Positions 60,144-64,000 of a DNA stretch of 64,000 nucleotides are shown piece by piece; position 1 is the stretch's first letter, and each line of letters starts with the position of its first letter. The notes beneath the pieces were generated by a model, which saw nothing but the letters and a program-made list of their open reading frames with translations, was not told the origin of the DNA and did no database searches. The translations under genes were made by a program, and so were the position numbers. This DNA is from Calamus simplicifolius (lineage: Eukaryota; Streptophyta; Magnoliopsida; Arecales; Arecaceae), in the NCBI GenBank assembly GCA_900491605.1, contig UESW01003832.1, positions 1,075,055 to 1,139,054 on the forward strand, written 5' to 3'.

Positions 60144-60612
60144 ATTTGAAGCCCCTAAGGAAATTTTATCTAAAATTCTTTCAAATCCTTGATCATTAAG
60201 GAAATCTTATCTAGAATTCACATCTAATTGATCTATACAAATCCGATGATTATTTTATAAATTTTTATGATCAATTTCCAGACACATTTCAGACATTTCA
60301 TGTTTTTGCTCTGAAATGGTCTCGGAGCCGACTCGGTGAGTATCGGAGTTGACTCCCGGTTTCTACTGAAACTCTCGGGTCGACCCCTTCTCGGCGCGAG
60401 TCGACTCCACTTCGGGATGGTTTTTGTGACTGTCCGGAGTCGACCCCTTGCTTTGCGGGAGCCGACTCGAAGTGGTCCCAGGTTGATTTATCTAGAGCAG
60501 AGTCGACTCGCCGTTCATTTCAAACTTTTCAATCTCTCAAAATACTCTCTCCAAAACACTTCCAAACCTTCCAAATTTCCTAGAATCACTGATTAACCCT
60601 TCCAATCAACCA
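60144..60612 (+). other. Spacer between pol and ORF3 with GAGYCGAC motifs
   Basis: Non-coding. Between 60325 and 60510 there are five exact GAGYCGAC copies and two variants, a third array of the core found in the LTRs. It may hold a promoter for ORF3; that is inference. Confidence 0.6.
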
Positions 60613-62007
60613 ATGGCCCCCAAAACTCGAGGTTCCAACCTTTGTGCGGCCGGTGTTAAGAGAAGAGAGCCGTGAGGAAGACGGTGAGGCGTCCGGTTCG
60701 TGAGCCATCACCTAGCTCGGATTCGACATCATCTTCTTCAACTCCAAATGCTTCTCCAGCCACTGCTCCTTCTCAGGTAGATAGATTAGCTGATAGAATC
60801 ATTACCACGGGAAGAAAAGTGGATTTTGAGTTATTTGAAGCAGAGGGATTTCTTTTAGGAAGACAATTAATAGAAATGGGTTGGGAAAGATCTGTTCCCT
60901 AGACTGTCCTACTTATCCCGCTCTTGTGAAGGAGTTTTATAAGAACCTGTCGAGAGGAGATAATGGTCTCATAAGCATTGTTAGAGAAAACCGAATCTCA
61001 GTGACTGTTGAGCTACTGTCAAGACTGCTGGATCTACCCATGTCAGGATCTTCTATATTTTCTTCGGATGACAGATGCCCAGCTCTTGCTAGATTACTTA
61101 ACCATGAAGTTGTCGGTTTTGAGGAAGTATTTGCCAATTAATTATCCCTAGAACTGAGATTGCTTCACAACATATGTAGTAGAATCCTTTTTCCCAAAAT
61201 TGGAAGATTCGATTATGTCAGAGAGGGATATTTTTGATGGATGCTATTGTAACGGGTAAGCCCATTAACCTTCCCAGTATGATTCTATGGTATATTGCCG
61301 ACTGTGGAGGAAAGAGAAAATCTAGCTTGCCCTATGGTATGATCCTCACTAAGATTTTCCAGAGCCAAGGAATTGTTATTTCTGATAGTGAGCCCATGAG
61401 GAACTTGAGACACACAGATTTTTACAGCCTGCCACTATTCATAGGATGGGATTTATTAAGAAGAATGGAATATGGGAAAGGAAAGGGTTAGTAGAAGATA
61501 GAGTGAGGATGCTGAGGCACCAGGACCATCGGTTAGACACTCTTCACCTGCACCTCCGAGCCCTCCTATTTCTGCTCCAGCTCCTACCCCTATTCCATTG
61601 GTTAATCAAGCTTCATCTTCATTAGTTGGCTTCTCAGATATTCAGCTAAGGCAACTCAAAGGACTTTTGATGATCAGTCAGAGAAATTAAAATCAGAGTT
61701 TGAATATAAGTTCATGAATCTCAAGGAAACTCTATATTCTTTGGATGACCGAATCACTAAAATTGAGTCTACTCTCAGCACTTCTTCAAAGTCTTTAAGT
61801 GGAGATCTTAAGAACATATTTGAAGAACTTAAAGATATCTACGGTGATGGTGAAACTTATTCTAAAAGCAACGCAGAGCTACAAGATAAAATTTTGACTG
61901 CTTGCACCTTTGTGGATGAGAGGCTAAAGGATTATGTGAAATTACAGACTGATGGAATGAAAAATATTGTTGATCATTTGACTAGGATTGTTAGGACTCA
62001 TTTTTAA
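60613..62007 (+). pseudogene. Copia ORF3 (plant transposon domain, hinge, coiled coil), broken
   Basis: ATG at 60613 opens a frame broken near 60670, 60897, 61139 (TAA), 61225 and 61490-61700. Order: basic Ser-rich start, then a conserved domain (FELFEAEGFLLGRQLIEMGW, CPTYPALVKEFYKNL, VTVELLSRLLDLP) of the type annotated as putative plant transposon protein. A Pro/Ala-rich hinge follows near 61530-61600, and a C-terminal helical segment at 61714-62007 (LDDRITKIESTL). SIRE-type copia elements carry an envelope-like ORF in this position. I see no convincing signal peptide or membrane helix here, so the role stays open. Confidence 0.7.
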
Positions 62008-62467
62008 TGTATTAGATATTCAGTCCTTGTAATGTATTGAAGTTATTGTTATGTTTTACATTTTGGTATCAATGTATTAGACACTTTGATGTATTTAACA
62101 CTTTGAAGTAATGAATTATCTTTTTGAATTCTCAATGTATTTCTTCCTATTATCAATGAATGAATGATTTTGATAAATCAAATCTTGAATGAATGATAAT
62201 GTTTATTGCTTCTCTACCTTTTTGTTGATAACAAAAAAGGGGGAGAGTTTTATAGTTTTATAAATTGTATATGCATATGGGAGAAATTGATTGATTAATC
62301 AAATGATATTAAAATGATTGAATGAATGAGATGGGATATTATTTAAGTTTCATAGGGGGAGCTACCTCATTCAGGGGGAGCTTAAGCCTATTTATGAAAT
62401 CAAAATAAATTCATAAATCAATCATGCATAAACTCAATATTTTTGTCATCATCAAAAAGGGGGAGAT
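62008..62467 (+). other. 3' untranslated part of the copia element with repeated purine tracts
   Basis: Four GGGGGA-type tracts are seen: AAAAAAGGGGGAGAG near 62233, AGGGGGAGC near 62354, CAGGGGGAGC near 62374, and the terminal AAAAAGGGGGAGAT ending at 62467. The last abuts the right LTR and is the plus-strand primer. Confidence 0.75.
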
Positions 62468-64000
62468 TGTTGGGAGTTTGTTGAAAAATTATTTGCCCCA
62501 ATCCCATTGATTTTGATGATTACCAAAGCCATGAGTACATTAAAAGATGTAATGAGTTTATTTACATGAGCAATGAATTTATTTAGAACAATGAATGAGA
62601 ATGTTAAAGTATGACTTTATTGAAAGTAACTTCATGTTCAATGTTTAAGCTTTCAATTAGAAATTTAATACTTCATATTGTAATCAATGAATTTTTGGAA
62701 CACTTCTTGAAGTGATTCTTAATGTCAATTTTATTATATTCAAGTCAAAATAATGATTTAAAATGAATCTGGAACGAATTTAAAGTCAATCAGAAAACTT
62801 TCTGATTTTTGATACGTTCCGGAGCCGACTCTTGAGTTTCAGAGTCGACTCCCCTCAGAGTACAGAAATAACTGTCTGTCTCGAGTCGACCCACGTAATT
62901 TCTCGAGTCGACCCCTGATTCTGTCGAGCCGACTCCATGACTGTGCGAGTCGACTCCGCTCAGACACCAGAGGTGTGTTTTTCTGAGCACTTCGCGAGTC
63001 GACCCCAACTTTTCATGAGTCGACCCCCGACTTTCAGGAGTCGACACTTTACTTTTGATGAGTCGACCCTATAACTTTCTGAACATTTCTATTTTTAGTA
63101 TCACGACCTCGAGCCGACTCGGGAAAAGCATGAGTCGACTCCAGCAAATCTGGGCAAAATTTTTCCGAATGCCAAGTCAGCGTCAACGGTAAGATTTTTA
63201 TTTAACGGCTATTTTTCTTTGTTTCTAACGGCTATATTTTTGCAGAATCTATAAATAGAGAAGCCGTTTTCAAATCAAAGATATACAAAAAGAGAGATAT
63301 TTATTTCAAGAGAAAAGAAAGGAAAAATCGGAAAAACAGAGCTTCATTTGAAAAAATCCGTGATTCAAAATAGAGTGAAAGAAAGAGTGTGAAATTCAAG
63401 GAAGCTCCTTCTGTGTTCAAGCTCAACAATCCAAGGAAGCTTCAGAAGAAAATCCAAGAGCTATTCAAGAGCATTTCAAGTGATTTTCAACGCTCAAAAG
63501 AGTAAAAGCTCAAATCAACTCCAAAGTTCATTCCGTGAAGAATCCAAGCTGAGGCCAGATTCTACACTTCAAAAGAGTTGGGGAAAAGAGGAAAAGAAGA
63601 AAAGCTCAAAGCCAACCATCTGCAAATCAGGCTTTTCTAAACTTTATTCTTACATTTGTTAATCTGCTCATTGAGGAGCTTTGTAACTGAAAAACCATAC
63701 TTTTATTCTTTGCATCTAGTTCAATCTGGGGGATTGAACTAGTTGAGGTAGTCTTACCTCGGTACAAGCTTGGTATAGCTTGGGTTAAGGGTTTTTGTGC
63801 TGGTGAGCCTTTGAAAACCAGCTGGGTTCGTTGTGCGCCCGGGAAAACAACAAGTTTGAGTTGTGAGCTTGTAAAACAACTCGGCTGTAATCTAGGGAGA
63901 TTATAGTGTGGACCCAAGTGAATCTTGGGAGTGGACGTAGGTGTTGGATACACCGAACCACTATAAATTCTTTGTGTTTGCCGTGCTTTCATTGACTCTT
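62468..64000 (+). repeat. Right LTR of the nested copia element, cut by the window end
   Basis: It starts TGTTGGGAGTTTG and covers 1533 of about 1665 bases. It matches the left LTR almost everywhere. Many differences are one-base length changes (for example ACCAAAGCC versus ACCAAAAGCC). TATA box at 63250-63258. Confidence 0.93.

Larger units (their letters stand above)
53646..64000 (+). mobile_element. Ty1/copia element (SIRE-like, with ORF3), nested in the gypsy element
   Basis: Left LTR 53646-55310, primer site at 55313, gag, pol, a third ORF after pol and right LTR from 62468 to beyond the window end. GTTAC (53641-53645) is the expected 5-bp target duplication, but its partner is outside. 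The LTRs are nearly identical, and many of their differences are single-base indels, so insertion was recent. A post-pol ORF with a hinge and coiled coil plus several GGGGGA purine tracts are features of the SIRE/Maximus group; lineage is inferred. Confidence 0.9.

Overview
The window is plant nuclear DNA. The evidence is one spliced host gene of 14 short exons spread over 13.6 kb, surrounded by plant-type transposable elements: Ty1/copia and Ty3/gypsy retrotransposons primed by initiator tRNA-Met, Mutator-like elements (MULEs) with FAR1-type transposases, hAT and Tourist-like elements, and RTE and L1 LINEs. A repeat-rich angiosperm fits. A monocot such as a palm is my guess from the look of the elements, not something the sequence proves. 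There are no bacterial-type operons, no tRNA or rRNA genes and no CRISPR arrays.

Layout, left to right. (1) 1-5776: the 3' part of a decayed Ty1/copia element (primer site, gag, pol, right LTR). (2) 5787-6100: short tandem repeats. (3) about 6640-20573: MULE A, old, with no recognisable left end. It carries a ruined FAR1/MULE transposase (+), a satellite array, a ruined ULP1-type cysteine-protease gene (-) and a second satellite array, and two hAT elements have inserted into it with clean 8-bp target duplications. (4) 20574-21790: a spacer with a Tourist-like MITE. (5) 21791-33900: MULE B, 12.1 kb with both long terminal inverted repeats and the same gene order as A. It is younger and less decayed but carries lesions in both genes. 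(6) 34130-47783: the host gene for the GPI-transamidase subunit PIG-U, with a full-length RTE LINE in intron 4. (7) 48471-64000: a nest in which an L1 3' end is interrupted by a Ty3/gypsy element, itself interrupted by a Ty1/copia element with a SIRE-like third ORF. The copia right LTR runs off the window.

The most unusual system is the A/B MULE family. Each copy pairs a transposase gene with a convergent ULP1-like protease gene. The space between and around them is filled with satellite arrays whose different monomers (about 100-130 bp) share one sub-repeat centred on ACGACAYCC, recurring roughly every 22-36 bp. In B these arrays continue into the inverted ends. MULE/ULP1 combinations are known in plants. 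The satellite architecture is the part that may be undescribed.

The PIG-U frame is complete at 460 codons if two single missing bases are allowed for. One is in an A9 run. The copia pol and its paired LTRs show the same kind of single-base difference, often in homopolymers, so some apparent frameshifts here may be consensus errors rather than biology.
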